Source of the DNA: Thermodesulfovibrio sp.
Lineage (GTDB): Bacteria; Nitrospirota; Thermodesulfovibrionia; Thermodesulfovibrionales; Thermodesulfovibrionaceae
NCBI GenBank assembly: GCA_025057595.1
Contig: JANXBK010000007.1
Span: 1 to 60,781, forward strand
DNA: 60,781 nucleotides
Reading direction: 5' to 3'
Of the stretch, positions 59,363-60,781 are shown one piece after another (position 1 is the first letter of the stretch; each line of letters starts with the position of its first letter). The notes beneath the pieces are model-generated. The model searched no databases and was not told the origin of the DNA. It saw only the letters and a list, made by a program, of their open reading frames with translations. Made by a program: the position numbers and the translations under genes.

Positions 59363-60667
59363 ATGGATACAGTTTTATTAAGCAGGCTACAGTTTGCAAT
59401 AACTGCTGCTTTTCATTTTATATTTGTTCCGCTTACGCTTGGACTTTCATTGCTTATTGCCTATATGGAAACGAAGTATGTAAAAACTGGAGACAAAGAC
59501 TACTTAAGGATGGCAAAATTTTGGGGAAGGCTTTTTATTATTAACTTTGTCTTAGGAGTTGTAACTGGTATCACATTAGAGTTTCAGTTTGGAATGAACT
59601 GGGCTGAGTATTCTCGCTATGTGGGTGACATTTTTGGCTCACCTCTTGCAATTGAGGCAACAGTAGCTTTCTTTCTTGAGTCAACCTTTCTTGGTGTATG
59701 GATTTTTGGTTGGAACAGAATCTCTCCAAAACTTCATGCCCTTTCTATATGGCTTGTTGCTCTTGCTACTAATCTTTCAGCACTATGGATTTTGATTGCC
59801 AATGGATGGATGCAGCATCCTGTTGGATATGTAATTAATAATGCTCGTGCTGAGATGGTTGATTTTTGGGCAGTTGTAACAAATCCCTATGGACTTCTTA
59901 AGTTTGCCCATACAGTGCTTTCAGGCTGGGCTTTAGCAGGATTTTTTGTACTTGGTGTTTCATCCTACCATCTTTTAAAGAAAAATGAAACTGAATTTTT
60001 CAAGAAATGTTTTAAAATTGGAGCAGTATTTGCCCTTGTAAGCTCTATTTTAGTTGTTGGTGTTGGCGATTTTCATGCAAAAGAAGTTGCCCGTACCCAA
60101 CCGACAAAGCTTGCTGCAATGGAAGCCCTCTGGGAGACAACAAAAGATGCTCCCATGTATCTTTTGATAATTCCTGATCCTAAGAATGAAAGAAACTCAG
60201 TTGAAGCAATTGGAATACCTTCTATGTTAAGTATTTTAGCAGGAAAGGAGGAAATTAAAGGATTAAAGGAGTTTCCACCATCTGAAAGACCACCTGTTAC
60301 ACTTACCTTTGTAAGTTTCAGGATAATGGTAGGTTTAGGTTTTCTCTTTATTTTACTTGGCCTTTGGGCAGTTATTAAAATGAAAAAACCCGAGACAAGC
60401 CCTTTAATGTTACGGGTGCTTCTCTGGTCAATTCCACTGCCCTATATTGCTGGGCAGCTTGGCTGGATTGTAGCAGAGGTGGGTAGACAGCCTTGGATTG
60501 TGTATGGACTGCTTAAAACAGCAGATGCTGTATCAAAAGCTATTGAGCCCTCACAGGTTCTGGCTTCCTTAATTGGTTTTACTCTCTTTTATGGTGCCTT
60601 AGGTATAGTTGATATATACCTTCTTGCAAAATATGCAAGAAAAGGTCCTGAGCCAAAGGAGGTGTAA
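59363..60667 (+). CDS. cydA: Cytochrome bd quinol oxidase subunit I
   Basis: 434 residues, the short Q-loop type. RLQFAITAAFHFIFVPLTLG carries the N-terminal haem-ligand His, FAHTVLSGWALAGFFVLG the second His, and QLGWIVAEVGRQPWIVYG the GRQPW block. Around nine membrane helices. Reduces O2 with quinol electrons. In a presumed strict anaerobe it would serve oxygen detoxification. 2 nt before cydB. Confidence 0.95.
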   Translation: MDTVLLSRLQFAITAAFHFIFVPLTLGLSLLIAYMETKYVKTGDKDYLRMAKFWGRLFIINFVLGVVTGITLEFQFGMNWAEYSRYVGDIFGSPLAIEATVAFFLESTFLGVWIFGWNRISPKLHALSIWLVALATNLSALWILIANGWMQHPVGYVINNARAEMVDFWAVVTNPYGLLKFAHTVLSGWALAGFFVLGVSSYHLLKKNETEFFKKCFKIGAVFALVSSILVVGVGDFHAKEVARTQPTKLAAMEALWETTKDAPMYLLIIPDPKNERNSVEAIGIPSMLSILAGKEEIKGLKEFPPSERPPVTLTFVSFRIMVGLGFLFILLGLWAVIKMKKPETSPLMLRVLLWSIPLPYIAGQLGWIVAEVGRQPWIVYGLLKTADAVSKAIEPSQVLASLIGFTLFYGALGIVDIYLLAKYARKGPEPKEV

Positions 60668-60669
60668 AG

Positions 60670-60781
60670 ATGGAGTTTCAAATAATATGGTTTATTCTAT
60701 GGGGATTGCTATGGGCAGTATACTTTGCCCTTGATGGCTTTGATTTTGGAGCAGGCATTCTTTATCCCTTTATTGCAAAAG
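60670..60781 (+). CDS. cydB: Cytochrome bd quinol oxidase subunit II (3' end outside window)
   Basis: Only the first 37 codons are present, open to the window edge. The start MEFQIIWFILWGLLWAVYFA followed by LDGFDFGAGILYPF is the conserved CydB N-terminus with its first membrane helix. AAAGGAGGTG ribosome site inside the end of cydA, so translation is coupled. Confidence 0.93.
   Translation, partial: MEFQIIWFILWGLLWAVYFALDGFDFGAGILYPFIAK

Overview
The window is a dense, AT-rich (about two thirds A+T) bacterial chromosome segment with about 70 protein genes, one tRNA and almost no non-coding space. It looks like a thermophilic, Gram-negative anaerobe of the Nitrospirota, and Thermodesulfovibrio is the best guess. 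The reasons are lipid A/Kdo and BamD genes, an HdrA-like flavo-iron-sulfur protein, an archaeal-type PEP carboxylase, an archaeal-type FBP aldolase/phosphatase, the menaquinone methyltransferase and the overall codon style. No 16S gene is present, so this assignment is inference. I see no IS element, prophage, CRISPR array or plasmid feature.

Layout. 1-2.1 kb: tail of an MFS transporter, a ChrB-type protein, a membrane zinc-ribbon protein and a small exported OB-like protein with a well-spaced sigma-54 promoter. 2.1-5 kb: an NtrC-type activator and its kinase. 5-10.9 kb: housekeeping operon yggS-proC-yggT-divIVA-hisS-hldE1 (kinase)-PP-loop ATPase-lipoprotein. 10.9-24.6 kb: a phosphate island. 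EAL-GH1-pstCAB runs leftwards. PHP-glycosyltransferase(GT21-like)-metallophosphatase-aroD runs rightwards. A second pstS runs leftwards, and a complete pstSCAB-phoU runs rightwards. The two divergent intergenic regions carry 11-bp-phased PhoB-type direct repeats. 24.6-28.7 kb: two small unknown genes, lgt, menG, then phoR and phoB. 28.7-36.7 kb: radical SAM gene, tgt, then carbon genes (ppcA, glgB and an FBP aldolase/phosphatase fused to a SorC/CggR-like sugar-binding domain) and ykuK. 36.7-45 kb: tRNA-Thr(CGU) with a decayed copy beside it, macro domain, MoaE-like, M48 protease, acylphosphatase, bamD, siroheme dehydrogenase, and gnnA-gnnB-lpxB-waaA for 2,3-diamino lipid A and Kdo. 45-54.9 kb: K+ channel, MltD-like transglycosylase, and a nine-gene leftward operon (ferredoxin, HdrA-like, TusA, orphan substrate-binding protein, histidine kinase, CheY-like regulator, isochorismatase-like, PHP, TPR). 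54.9-60.8 kb: AMMECR1, hflX (apparently with a non-AUG start), feoB/feoA and cydA/cydB (cut by the window edge).

How it fits together. The strongest story is phosphate. PhoR/PhoB, PhoU, two Pst transporters with different PstS types and two tandem PhoB-box arrays lie within 18 kb. The arrays also control genes that could remodel membrane glycolipids during phosphate starvation. Other points of interest are the FBPA/P-SorC fusion (possible effector control of gluconeogenesis), the ZraSR-like sigma-54 unit, the hflX start codon and the gnnAB lipid A genes. All functional statements come from reading translated sequence and motifs from memory. No database search was run.
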